Positions 1 to 10,827 of a DNA stretch of 64,000 nucleotides are shown piece after piece. Made by a program: the position numbers and the translations under genes. This DNA comes from Raphanus sativus (taxonomy: Eukaryota; Streptophyta; Magnoliopsida; Brassicales; Brassicaceae): positions 24,158,293 through 24,222,292 of the forward strand of contig NC_079514.1 of assembly GCF_000801105.2 (NCBI RefSeq), in the 5' to 3' direction. Below the pieces are notes generated by a model. It saw only the letters and a program-made list of their open reading frames with translations. It had not been told where the DNA came from and made no database searches. Position 1 is the stretch's first letter, and every line of letters begins with the position of its first letter.

Positions 1-248
1 GTAGGAAACTGCAAAAAACACCCGGAAACAGCGAATCGCATCTCAATCACGGCCCGTAACATTCGACAGCCTGTTTGAGGCTCTAAACGGCAGAATTTGG
101 GCTCGAAAAATCGTCAGCCCTATTCGCTGGCCTAGATGGTTTTGGGGCTTTCCGAAATGGTGCTGTGGGCGTCGTAGTTCCACACGGTTCAAAAGTTATG
201 GGTTTTCAAGATTTGACCCGTTTCAAATTGAAGAAAAAAAATAAAAAA

Positions 249-367
249 GGGTGCAACACGAGGACTTCCCGGGAGGTCACCCATCCTAGTACTACTCTCG
301 CCCGAAGCACGCTTCACTGCGGAGTTCTGATGGGATCCGGTGCATTAGTGCTGGTATGATAGCACCC
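249..367 (-). rRNA. 5S rRNA copy 1 (class A)
   Basis: Full-length 119 bp. It differs from the usual plant 5S at the CGAAGCACGCTTCACTGC stretch (normally CAAGCACGCTTAACTGC) and at GATAGCACCC near the 5' end of the gene. Confidence 0.93.
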
Positions 368-745
368 GTTAGTACATGACTCGCAATTCCATATATCCTT
401 TTAATCCGAGAATACGAGTAGATTTGCGTGGGGCCCACCTAAGTTTTTTTTTTTGTAATTTTGCCATGCATCAAAATGTATGGATATTTATGTAGGAAAC
501 TGCAAAAAAAACACCCGAAACAGCGAATCGCATCTCAATCACGGCCCGTAACATTCGACAGCCTGTTTGAGGCTCTAAACGGCAGAATTTGGGCTCGAAA
601 AATCGTCCAGCCCTATTCGCTGGCCTAGATGGTTTTTGGGGGCTTTCCGAAATGGTGCTGTGGGCGTCGTAGTTCCACACGGTTCAAAAGTTATGGGGTT
701 TTCAAGATTTGACCCGTTTCAAATTGAAGAAAAAAAAAATAAAAG

Positions 746-867
746 GGGTGCAACACGAGGACTTCCCGGGAGGTCACCCATCCCACCTAGTACTACTCTC
801 GCCCAAGCACGCTTTACTGCGGAGTTCTGATGGGATCCGGTGCATTAGTGCTGGTATGATCGCACCC
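746..867 (-). rRNA. 5S rRNA copy 2 (class A)
   Basis: Near full-length, with an insertion of about 4 bp (CACC) in the CATCCTAGTAC region, which should disturb folding. Likely a pseudogene copy. Confidence 0.9.
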
Positions 868-1230
868 ATTAGTAATGACTCGCAATTCCATATATCGTTT
901 TAATCCGAGAATACGAGTAGATTTGCATGGGGTCCACCTGAGTTTTTTTTTTTTTGTAATTTTGCCATGCATCAAAATGTATGGATATTGATGTAGGAAA
1001 CTGCAAAAAAACATCCGGAAACAGCGAATCGCATCTCTCAATCACGGCCCATAACATTCGACAGCCTGTTTGAGGCTCTAAACGGCAGAATTTGGGCTCG
1101 AAAAATCGCCAGCCCTATTCACTGGCCTAGATGGTTTTGGGGGGGCTTCCGAAATAGTTCCACACGGTTCAAAAGTTATGGGGTTTTCAAGATTTGACCC
1201 GTTTCAAATTGAAGAAAAAAAATAAAAAAG

Positions 1231-1349
1231 GGGTGCAACACGAGGACTTCCCGGGAGGTCACCCATCCTAGTACTACTTTCGCCCGGCACGCTTAACTGC
1301 GGAGTTCTGATGGGATCCGGTGCATTAGTGTGCTGGTATGATCGCACCC
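1231..1349 (-). rRNA. 5S rRNA copy 3 (class A)
   Basis: Full-length. It lost two bases in CGCCCGGCACG and gained TG in ATTAGTGTGCTGG, so it is probably not functional. Confidence 0.9.
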
Positions 1350-1725
1350 GTTAGTACATGACTCGCAATTCCATATATCCTTTTAATCCGAGAATACGAG
1401 TAGATTTGCGTGGGGCCACCTAAGTTTTTTTTTTTTGTAATTTTGCCATGCATCAAAATGTATGGATATTGATGTAGGAAACTGCAAAAAAATCCGGAAA
1501 CAGCGAATCGCATCTCAATCACGGCCCGTAACATTCGACAGCCTGTTTGAGGCTCTAAACGGCAGAATTTGGGCTCGAAAAAATCGCCAGCCCTATTCGC
1601 TGGCCTAGATGGTTTTGGGGGCTTTCCGAAATGGTGCTGTTTGGGCGCGTATTTCCACACGGTTCAAAAGTTATGGGGTTTTCAAGATTTGACCCGTTTC
1701 AAATTGAAGAAAAAAAATAAAAAAG

Positions 1726-1844
1726 GGGTGCAACACGAGGACTTCCCGGGAGGTCACCCATCCTAGTACTACTCTCGCCCGAAGCACGCTTCACTGCGGA
1801 GTTCTGATGGGATCCGGTGCATTAGTGCTGGTATGATCGCACCC
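1726..1844 (-). rRNA. 5S rRNA copy 4 (class A)
   Basis: Full-length 119 bp, no indels seen. It shares the CGAAGCACGCTTCAC variant with copies 1 and 5. Among the left-hand copies it is the closest to an expressible 5S. Confidence 0.93.
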
Positions 1845-2224
1845 GTTAGTACATGACTCGCAATTCCATATATCCTTTTAATCCGAGAATACGAGTAGAT
1901 TTGCGTGGGGCCCACCTAAGTTTTTTTTTTTGTAATTTTGCCATGCATCAAAATGTATGGATAATTATGTAGGAAACTGCAAAAAAAACACCCGGAAACA
2001 GCGAATCGCATCTCAATCACGGCCCGTAACATTCGACAGCCTGTTTGAGGCTCTAAACGGCAGAATTTGGGCTCGAAAAATCGTCCAGCCCTATTCGCTG
2101 GCCTAGATGGTTTTTGGGGGCTTTCCGAAATGGTGCTGTGGGCGTCGTAGTTCCACACGGTTCAAAAGTTATGGGGTTTTCAAGATTTGACCCGTTTCAA
2201 ATGAAGAAAAAAAAAATAAAAAAG

Positions 2225-2342
2225 GGGTGCAACACGAGGACTTCCCGGGAGGTCACCCATCCTAGTACTACTCTCGCCCGAAGCACGCTTCACTGCGGAG
2301 TTCTGATTGGGATCCGGTGCATTAGTGCTGGTTGATGCACCC
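2225..2342 (-). rRNA. 5S rRNA copy 5 (class A), deleted near its 5' end
   Basis: It has an extra T in CTGATTGGGATCC and has lost several bases in GGTTGATGCACCC (normally GGTATGATCGCACCC), at the start of the transcribed region. Probable pseudogene. Confidence 0.88.
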
Positions 2343-2630
2343 GTTAGTACATGACTCGCAATTCCATATATCCTTTTAATCCGAGAATACGAGTAGATTT
2401 GCGTGGGGCCCACCTAAGTTTTTTTTTTTTTTGTAATTTTGCCATGCATCAAAATGTATGGATAATTATGTAGGAAACTGCAAAAAAACATCCGGAAACA
2501 GCGAATCGCATCTCAATCACGGCCCGTAACATTCGACAGCCTGTTTGAGGCTCTAAAACGGCAGAATTTGGGCTCGAAAAATCGCCAGCCCTATTCGCTG
2601 GCCTAGATGGTTTTGGGGGCTTTCCGAAAT

Positions 2631-2730
2631 NNNNNNNNNNNNNNNNNNNNNNNNNNNNNNNNNNNNNNNNNNNNNNNNNNNNNNNNNNNNNNNNNNNNNN
2701 NNNNNNNNNNNNNNNNNNNNNNNNNNNNNN
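2631..2730. other. Assembly gap of 100 N inside the 5S array
   Basis: Exactly 100 undetermined bases, the conventional size for a gap of unknown length. The array is class A to the left and class B to the right, so the true junction between classes and the number of missing units cannot be read. Confidence 1.
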
Positions 2731-2971
2731 AAAAAACAACACTCGGAAAGAACGCATAGCAGGTTTTCAACGCCCCCAAAGTTCAGCAGACCGTTTGAGT
2801 GTCAAAACGATTGAATTTGGCCTCGAAAATCGTGACAACCTATTCACTGACCTTTATGGTTTCTAGGACTTTCCCAAATTGTGCTATGGGGGTCGTAGAT
2901 CCACACGGTTCAAAAGTTTCAGGATTTTCATTAATAGACTCTTTGTCGATTGAAAAATGAAAAATAAAAAG

Positions 2972-3089
2972 GGGTGCAACACGAGGACTTCCCGGGAGTC
3001 ACCTATCCTAGCACTACTCTCGCCCAAGCATGCTTAACTGCAGAGTTCTGATGGGATCCGGTGCAGTTAGAGTTGATATGATCGCACCC
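2972..3089 (-). rRNA. 5S rRNA copy 6 (class B1)
   Basis: B1 subtype: CACCTATCCTAGCACTACTC and GCAGAGTTCTGATGGG. It shares GCATGC and the CAG(T)TAGAG variant with copy 10, 2003 bp downstream. One G is missing in GGGAGTCACC. Confidence 0.9.
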
Positions 3090-3469
3090 TTTAGTACATG
3101 ACTCGCGATTCCATATATCCTTATTGTTCGGATATTTCGACTGGATGGACGTGGAACCCACATGATTGTCTGGTAGTTTTGTCTAACGAAAAGTGCATCG
3201 TTAATGATGTAGAACACATCAACAAGTAAAAAACCACTCTGAAAGACCGCATAGCAGGTTTTCAACGGCCACCAAAGTTCAGCAGCCCGTTTGAGTGTCA
3301 AAAACGGTTTAATTTGGCCTCGAAAATCGCGATGAACTATCACCGACCTTTACGGTTTCTGGGCTTTCCGAAATGGGTGTGCTATGGGCGTCGTAGTTCC
3401 ACACGGTTCAAAAGTTACCGGGTTTCCAATGTTAGACTCGTTTTGGATTGAAAAATGAAAAATAAAAAG

Positions 3470-3587
3470 GGGTGCGACACGAGGACTTCCCGGGAGGTCA
3501 CTCAATCCTATTACTACTCTCGCCCAAGCACGCTTAACTGCGGAGTTCTTATTGGATCCGGTGCATTAGTGCTGATATATCGCAGCC
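3470..3587 (-). rRNA. 5S rRNA copy 7 (class B2)
   Basis: B2 subtype: GGAGTTCTTATTGGATCC and GCAGCCTTTAG. It shares the GTGCGACACG variant with copy 11, 2003 bp away. Several extra or missing bases (CTCAATCCTATTAC, GATATATCGC). Confidence 0.88.
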
Positions 3588-3965
3588 TTTAGTACACGAC
3601 TCGTGATTCCATTATCCTTATTGTTCGGATATTTCGACTTGAGGGGACGTGGGACCCACATGATTGTCTGGTAGTTTGTCTACGGAAAGTGCATCGTTAA
3701 TGATGTAGAACACATCAACAAGTAAAACAACACACTCGGAAAGACCGCATAGCAGGTTTTTCAACGGCCACCAAAGTTCAGCAGACTGTTTTGAGTGTCA
3801 AAACGATTGAATTTGGCCTCGAAAAATCTTGATAACCTATCACCGACCTTTATGGTTTCTAGGGCTTTCCGAAATTGTGCTATGGACGTCGTAGTTCCAC
3901 ACGGTTCAAAAGTTACGGATTTTCAATATTAGACTCGTTGTAGATTGAAAAATGAAAAATAAAAA

Positions 3966-4085
3966 GGGTGCAAACACGAGGACTTCCCGGGAGGTCACCT
4001 ATCCTAGCACTACTCTCGCCCAAGCACGCTTAACTGCAGAGTTCTGATGGGATCCGGTTGCATTATAGCTGATATGATCGCACCT
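3966..4085 (-). rRNA. 5S rRNA copy 8 (class B1)
   Basis: B1 subtype with an extra A in GCAAACACG and an extra T in CCGGTTGC. It shares CATTATAGCTGAT with copy 12, 2005 bp away. Confidence 0.88.
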
Positions 4086-4470
4086 TTTAGTACATGACTC
4101 GCGATTCCATATCCTTATTGTTCGGATATTTCGACTGGATGGATGTGGAACCCACATGATTGTCTGGTAGTTTTGTTCTAACGGAAAGTGCATCGTTTAA
4201 TGATGTATAACACAACAACATCAACAAGTAAAAAATAACACTCGGAAAGACCGCATAGCAGGTTTTCAAAGGCCACCAAAGTTCAGCAGCCCGTTTGAGT
4301 GTCAAAACGGTTGAATTTGGCCTCAAAAATCGCGACGACCTATCACCGACCTTTACGGGTTCTGGGGTCTTTCAGAAATGGTTCTATGGGCGTCCTAGTT
4401 CACACGGTTCAAAAGTTACCGGGTTTCCAATGTTAGACTCGTTTTGGATTGAAAAATGAAAAATAAAAAA

Positions 4471-4595
4471 GGGTTGCAACACGAGGACTTCCCGCCGGGA
4501 GGTCACTCATCTAGTACTACTCTACTCTCGCCCAAGCACGCTAACTGCGGAGTTCTTATTGGATCCGATGCATTAGTGCTGATATGATCGCAGCC
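4471..4595 (-). rRNA. 5S rRNA copy 9 (class B2), with small duplications
   Basis: B2 subtype. CCGCCGGG and CTACTCTACTCTCG are short local duplications, and one T is missing in CACGCTAACTG. It shares GGGTTGCAAC with copy 13. Confidence 0.87.
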
Positions 4596-4974
4596 TTTAG
4601 TACACGACTCGCGATTCCATATATCCTTATTGTTTGGATATTTCGACTGGATGGACGTGAGGACCCACATGATTGTCTGGTAGTTTTGTCTAACGGAAAG
4701 TGCATCGTTAATGATGTAGAACACATCAACAAGTAAAAAACAACACTCGGAAAGACCGCATAGCAGGTTTTTAACGGCCACCAAAGTTCAGCAGACTGTT
4801 TGAGTGTCAAAACGATTGAATTTGGCCTCGAAAAATCGCGACAACCTATCACTGACCTTTATGGTTTCTAGGGCTTTCCCAAATGTGCTATGGGGTCGTA
4901 GTTCCACACGGTTCAAAAGTTACGAGATTTTCATTATTAGACTCTCTGTCGATTGAAAAATGAAAAATAAAAAG

Positions 4975-5092
4975 GGGTGCAACACGAGGACTTCCCGGGA
5001 GGTCACCTATCCTAGCACTACTCTCGCCCAAGCATGCTTAACTGCAGAGTTCTGATGGGATCCGGTGCAGTAGAGCTGATATGATCGCATCC
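4975..5092 (-). rRNA. 5S rRNA copy 10 (class B1)
   Basis: B1 subtype, partner of copy 6, without most of the indels seen there. GCATCC replaces GCACCC at the gene's 5' end. Confidence 0.9.
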
Positions 5093-5472
5093 TTTAGTAC
5101 ATTGACTCGCGATTCCATATATCCTTATTGTTCGGATATTTCGACTGGATGGACGTGGAACCCACATGATTGTCTGGTAGTTTTGTCTAACGAAAAAGTG
5201 CATCGTTAATGATGTCGAACACATCAACAAGTAAAAAAACACTCGGAAAGACCGCATAGCAGGTTTTCAACGGCCACCAAAGTTCAGCAGCCCGTTTGAG
5301 TGTCAAAACGGTTTAATTTGGCCTCGAAAAATCGCAATGAACTATCACCGACCTTTACGGTTTCTGGGGCTTTCCGAAATGGTGCTATGGGCGTCGTAGT
5401 ACCACACGGTTCAAAAGTTATCGGGTTTCCAATGTTAGACTCGTTTTGGATTGAAAAATGAAAAATAAAAAG

Positions 5473-5590
5473 GGGTGCGACACGAGGACTTCCCGGGAGG
5501 TCACTCATCCTAGTACTACTCTCGCCCAAGCACGCTTAACTGCGGAGTTCTTATTGGATCCGGTGCATTAGTGCTGATATAATCGCAGCC
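5473..5590 (-). rRNA. 5S rRNA copy 11 (class B2)
   Basis: B2 subtype, partner of copy 7 (shared GTGCGACACG). TTCTTATTGG and GCAGCC mark it as divergent from plant consensus inside the transcribed region. Confidence 0.9.
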
Positions 5591-5970
5591 TTTAGTACAC
5601 GACTCGCGATTCCATATATCCTTATTGTTCGGATATTTCGACTGGATGGACGTGGGACCCACATGATTGTCTGGTAGTTTTGTCTAACGGAAAGTGCATC
5701 GTTAATGATGTAGAACACATCAACAAGTAAAAAACAACACTCGGAAAGACCGCATAGCAGGTTTTCAACGGCCACCAAAGTTCAGCAGACTGTTTGAGTC
5801 TCAAAACGATTGAATTTGGCCTCGAAAAATCTTGATAACCTATCACCGACCTTTATGGTTTCTAGGTCTTTCCGAAATTGTGCTATGGACGTCGTAGTTC
5901 CACACGGTTCAAAAGTTACGGGATTTTCAATATTAGACTCGTTGTAGATTGAAAAATGAAAAATAAAAAG

Positions 5971-6088
5971 GGGTGCAACACGAGGACTTCCAGGGAGGTC
6001 ACCTATCCTAGCACTACTCTCGCCCAAGCACGTTTAACTGCAGAGTTCTGATGGGATCCGCTGCATTATAGCTGATATGATCGCACCC
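5971..6088 (-). rRNA. 5S rRNA copy 12 (class B1)
   Basis: B1 subtype, partner of copy 8 (CATTATAG). Private changes: TTCCAGGGAG, GCACGTTTAAC and GATCCGCTGC. Confidence 0.9.
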
Positions 6089-6465
6089 TTTAGTACATGA
6101 CTCGCGATTCCATATCCTTATTGTTCGGATATTTCGACTGGATGGATGTGGAACCCACATGATTGTCTGGTAGTTTTGTCTAACGGAAAGTGCATCGTTA
6201 ATGATGTAGAACACATCAACAAGTAAAAAATAACACTCGGAAAGACCGCATAGCAGGTTTTCAAAGGCCACCAAAGTTCAGCAGCCCGTTTGAGTGTCAA
6301 AACGGTTGAATTTGGCCTCAAAAAATCGCGACGACCTATCACCGACCTTTACGGTTTCTGGGGCTTTCAGAAATGGTTCTATGGGCGTCCTAGTTTCACA
6401 CGGTTCAAAAGTTACCGGGTTTCCAATGTTAGACTCGTTTTGGATTGAAAAATGAAAAATAAAAA

Positions 6466-6584
6466 GGGTTGCAACACGAGGACTTCCCGGGAGGTCACTC
6501 ATCCTAGTACTACTCTCGCCCAAGCACGCTTAACTGCGGAGTTCTTATTGGATCCGATGCATTAGTGCTGATATGATCGCAGCC
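6466..6584 (-). rRNA. 5S rRNA copy 13 (class B2)
   Basis: B2 subtype, partner of copy 9 (GGGTTGCAACACG) but without the small duplications of copy 9. Confidence 0.9.
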
Positions 6585-6964
6585 TTTAGTACACGACTCG
6601 CGATTCCATATATCCTTATTGTTTGGATATTTCGACTGGATGGACGTGAGACCCACATGATTGTATGGTAGTTTTGTCTAACGGAAAGTGCATCGTTAAT
6701 GATGTAGAACACATCAACAAGTAAAAAACAACACTCGGAAAGACCGCATAGCAGGTTTTCAACGGCCACCAAAGTTCAGCAGACCGTTTGAGTGTCAAAA
6801 CGTTTGAATTTGGCCTCGATAAATCGCGACAACCTATCACTGACCTTTATGGTTTCTAGGGCTTTTCGAAATTGTGCTATGGGCGTCGTAGTTCCACACG
6901 TTTCAAAAGTTACAGGATTTTCAATATTAGACTCGTTGTAGATTGAAAAATGAAAAATAAAAAG

Positions 6965-7082
6965 GGGTGCAACACGAGGACTTCCCGGGAGGTCACCTAT
7001 CCTAGCACTACTCTCGTCCAAGCACGCTTAACTGCAGAGTTCTGTTGGGATCCGGTGCATTAGAGCTGATATGATTGCACCC
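6965..7082 (-). rRNA. 5S rRNA copy 14 (class B1)
   Basis: B1 subtype with private changes CTCGTCCAAG, CTGTTGGG and GATTGCACCC. It continues the B1/B2 alternation. Confidence 0.9.
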
Positions 7083-7459
7083 TTTAGTACATGACTCGCA
7101 ATTCCATATCCTTATTGTTCGGATATTTCGACTGGATGGACGTGGAACCCACATGATTGTCTGGTAGTTTTGTCTAACGGAAATTGCATCGTTAATGATG
7201 TTGAACACATCAACAAGTAAAAAACAACACTCGGAAAGACCGCATAGCAGGTTTTCAACGGCCACCAAAGTTCAGCAGCCCGTTTGAGTGTCAAAACAGT
7301 TGAATTTGGCCGCAAAAAATCGCGACGACCTATCACCGGCCTTTACGGTTTCTGGGGCTTTCGGAAATGGTGCTATGGGCGTCGTAGTACCACACGGTTC
7401 AAAAGTTACCGGCTTTCCAATGTTAGACTCGTTTTGGATTGAAAAATGAAAAATAAAAA

Positions 7460-7578
7460 GGGTTGCAATAGGAGGACTTCCCGTGAGGTCACTCATCCTA
7501 GTACTACTCTCGCCCAAGCACGCTTAACTGCGGAGTTCTTATTGGATCCGATGCATTAGTGCTGATATGATCGCAGCC
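7460..7578 (-). rRNA. 5S rRNA copy 15 (class B2)
   Basis: B2 subtype carrying GGGTTGCAATAGGAGG and CCCGTGAGG, both unusual in the conserved 3' part of 5S RNA. Confidence 0.9.
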
Positions 7579-7959
7579 TTTAGTACACGACTCGCGATTC
7601 GATATATCCTTATTGTTCGGAAATTTCGACTGGATGGACGTGGGACCCACATGATTGTCTGGTAGTTTTGTCTAACGGAAAGTGCATCGTTAATGATGTA
7701 GAATACATCAACAAGTAAAAAACAACACTTGGAAAGACCGCATAGCAGATTTTCAACAGCCACTAAAGTTCAGCAGACCGTTTGAGTGTCAAAACGATTG
7801 AATTTGGCCTCAAAAAATCGCGACAACCTATCATTGACCTTTATGGTTTCTAGGGCTTTTTCCGAAATTGTGCTATGGGCGTCGTAGTTCCACACGGTTC
7901 AAAAGTTATGGGATTTTCAATATTTGACTCGTTGTAGATTGAAAAATGAAAAATAAAAA

Positions 7960-8078
7960 GGAGTGCAACACGAGGACTTCCCGGGAGGTCACCTATCCTA
8001 GCACTACTCTCGCCCAAGCACCCTTAACTGCAGAGTTCTGATGGGATCCGGTGCATTAGTGCATGTATGATCCCACCC
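7960..8078 (-). rRNA. 5S rRNA copy 16, B1/A hybrid
   Basis: The 3' half is B1-like (CACCTATCCTAGCACTAC, GCAGAG), but the 5' end and upstream spacer are class A (CACCCGTTAATACATGA, then CCTTTTAATCCGAG). The class switch therefore lies inside the gene, at about 8050-8060. Confidence 0.9.
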
Positions 8079-8449
8079 GTTAATACATGAATCGCAATTC
8101 CATATATCCTTTTAATCCGAGAGTCCGAGCAGATTTGCGTGGGGCCCACCTGATTTTTTTTTAATTTTTTCATGCATCAAAATGTATGGATATTGATGTA
8201 GAAAACTACAAAAAAACACCCGGAAACAGCGAATCGCATCTCAATCACGGCCGGTAACATTCGACAGCCTGTTTGAGGCTCTAAACCGCTGAATTTGGGC
8301 TCGAAAAATAGCTAGCCCTATTCACTGGCCTTGATGGTTTTGGGGGCTTTCCGAAATGGTGATGTGGGCGTCGTAGTTCCACACGGTTCAAAAGTTATGG
8401 GGTTTTCAAGATTTGACCCGTTTCAAATTGAAGAAAAAAAAATAAAAAA

Positions 8450-8568
8450 GGTGTGCAACACGAGGACTTCCCGGGAGGTCAACCATCCTAATACTACTCT
8501 CACCCAAGCACGTTTGACTGCGGAGTTCTGATGGGATCTGGTGCATTAGTGCTGGTATGATTGCACCC
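8450..8568 (-). rRNA. 5S rRNA copy 17 (class A)
   Basis: Class A on both sides. Private changes: GGTGTGCAAC, GTCAACCATCCTAATAC, GCACGTTTGACTG and GATTGCACCC. Confidence 0.9.
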
Positions 8569-8936
8569 GTTAGTGCATGACTCGCAATTCCATATATCCT
8601 TTTAATCCGAGAGTCCGAGTAGATTTGCGTGGGGCCCACCTGATTTTTTTTTTCATTTTTTCATGCATCAAAATGTATGGATATTGATGTAGGAAACTGC
8701 TAAAAACACCTGGAAACAGCGAATCACATCTCAATCACGGCCGGTAACATTCGAAAGCCTGTTTGAGGCTCTAAACGGCTTTTGGGCTCGAAAAAATCGC
8801 AAGCCCTATTCACTGGCCTTGATGGTTTTGGGGGCTTTCCGAAATGGTTCTGTGGGTGTCGTAGTTCCACACGGTTCAAAAGTTATGGTGTTTTCAAGAT
8901 TTGACCCGTTTCAAATTGAAGAAAAAAAAATAAAAG

Positions 8937-9054
8937 GGGTGCAACACGAGGACTTCCCAGGAGATCACCTATCCTAGCACTACTCTCGCCCAAGAACGCT
9001 TAACTGCAGAGTTCTGATGGGATCCGGTGCATTAGTGCTGGTATGATCGCACCC
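8937..9054 (-). rRNA. 5S rRNA copy 18, A/B mosaic, last of the array
   Basis: The downstream spacer is class A, the gene body has B1 features (CACCTATCCTAGCAC, GCAGAG), the 5' end is class A (GGTATGATCGCACCCGTTAG) and the upstream spacer is class B. The array stops about 260 bp upstream of it. Confidence 0.9.
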
Positions 9055-9318
9055 GTTAGTACATGACTCGCGATTCCATATATCCTTATTGTTCAGATAT
9101 TTCGACTGGATCGACGTGGGACTCATATGATTGTTTGGTAGTTTTGTCTAGCAGAAAATGCATCGCTAACGATTTAGAACACAGCAACAAGTAAAAAAAA
9201 CACGCGGAAAGACCTCATCGCAGGTTTTCAACGGCCATCAAAGTTCAGCAGCCTTTTTGAATGTCAAAATGGCTGAATTTGACTTCGAAAAATCGCGACG
9301 ACCTATCACCAACTTTTA

Positions 9319-10009
9319 CGGAACATCCTGAATAAAAAATCCTAAATATTTAGATATGGGGGTTGAACATCCTAAATAAAAATATCCAATTCAGAGGGTT
9401 CATAAATTTATGGAACATCGACGTAACTGTATTTAGATTTGATTAAACTGCTTGATGCGAATTTGCGGATGATTTCATTTATACACTCAATTGAAAGGAA
9501 TTGAACCCGATCTTGAATTTGAACACCAGGCTGTGGGAGAAATGCATCAACTTACTTTTTATATGCACAAACACAAAAATAAAATTATAGACTTGAGTCC
9601 GAAAGTTTTCGTTATCAGTTAATTTGTCTGGATCTATATCCAGCATAGCATGAGGTAAATTCTATTCACGTGATCATTAAGGTTGTTACTAGTTAGGTAG
9701 ATACATGCACTGAGGATTCATACTGTTCTTTTCTTCCCATGTGGAGATGTTCTTTGTTTCTGAATCTCTGTACCTTTCACATGTCGCAAATTACATGGTC
9801 CTTAAAACTCGAAATAAAAACGTTAAAATAAGTATTTCCTCATCCATATAAGAGCTCTCTTCATGTTATCTACATGATAGTAGTGGTAGTGAAATCGTAC
9901 CCTATTAGTTAGGGCCCATGAAATGACGTAACTATAGGTGGTCCTGCTTCTTCACAAAAGTGGTATACACAGATACGTTAAACAATAAAATTGTTTAGTT
10001 ATGGAGCCT
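9319..10009. other. Non-coding border of the 5S array
   Basis: AT-rich sequence starting with two imperfect copies of an AACATCCTAAATAAAAAT motif (about 9321-9390). I see no coding exon, RNA gene or transposon end here. Confidence 0.5.
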
Positions 10010-10198
10010 AGTTTTTCGACAGAATGCACATAAAACATGAAGGACCACACCACACATAGGTTTTGGAAGAAGTGGTGATGAAATGAAGAAACATATTAAC
10101 TTGTAAGAGCATTTGTTACGTCAAATTTTATTTTTTCTCTGAAATTAAATAAAAGAAAATATTGAGTAAAAAATGAATCTATACTAATAAGAATTTTA

Positions 10199-10827
10199 CT
10201 TGGGTTCACCCCCTACGATGAACCTTTAGGTTCACCAACCAATAGGAAGTTGTCATTTTAAATCTAGTATCTTTTAATTAAGGAAACAAAATAATTTGCC
10301 AAATTATGTTATGCTTTTAAAATAAATAAAAAGATTAAATAAATAAAAATAACAATAGTTCTAAAAAAATATTATTTTTAAAAAATATTTATTTATAAGA
10401 TTTAGAGTTTAGTGTTTAAGATTTATAGTTTAGAATTTATCCAAATGTTTATTGTTTTTCCAAGGGTTAGAGTTTACCCAAGGTTTAGGGTTTACCCAAG
10501 GGTTTAGGGTTTAGGATTATAATTTAGGGTTTAGTGTTTTGTTGACAACATGTTTAGTGTTTTTCCAAGGGTTTAGGGTTTACCCAAGGGTTTAGGGTTT
10601 AGGATTAGAGTTTAGGGTTTAGTATTAGAGTTTAGGGTTTAGTTGACAACATTATTTTTTTTAATTCGTTTTTATATACTATTTTTATTTATTTTTAAAT
10701 TTTATTTTGAAAAGATAATATAATTTGACAAGTTATTTGTTTCCTTAATTAAAAGATACTAAATCTAAAATGACAATTTTCTATTGGTTGGTGAACCTTT
10801 AGGTTCACCCTAGGGAGTGAACCCAAG
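10199..10827. mobile_element. Foldback MITE with telomere-like core (copy 1 of 3)
   Basis: The ends are inverted: CTTGGGTTCACCC at the left and GTGAACCCAAG at the right, with the inversion continuing for roughly 200 bp (ATCTAGTATCTTTTAATTAAGGAAACA against its complement). The core is a run of degenerate TTTAGGG/TTTACCCAAGGG motifs. I could not define a clear target duplication, so the superfamily is open; long TIRs would fit a Mutator-type foldback. Confidence 0.75.

Larger units (their letters stand above)
1..9318 (-). repeat. 5S rDNA tandem array, 18 copies, window-edge to 9318
   Basis: About 0.5-kb units each hold one 5S gene on the minus strand plus a spacer. Class A spacers (units 1-5 and around 16-18) carry ATATATCCTTTTAATCCGAG next to the gene. 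Class B spacers (units 6-15) carry ATCCTTATTGTTCGGATA and a conserved block ending CACATCAACAAGTAAAA. The T-runs just 3' of each gene (A-runs on the plus strand) fit Pol III terminators, and a TATATGG motif about 30 bp upstream of each gene fits the plant 5S upstream element. The array runs off the left edge and ends at about 9318 in the middle of a spacer. Many short translated frames here are repeat noise. Confidence 0.96.

Noticed and set aside
165..8639. Many short translated frames of 60-110 codons on both strands
   Set aside because: They recur with the 0.5-kb 5S repeat period, cross the 5S genes and spacers, and share no protein features; one even spans the N gap.
10440..10640. Interstitial telomere tract
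   Set aside because: Motifs are degenerate (TTTAGGG mixed with TTTACCCAAGGG), palindromic and shared with two other MITE copies, so they are part of the mobile element.
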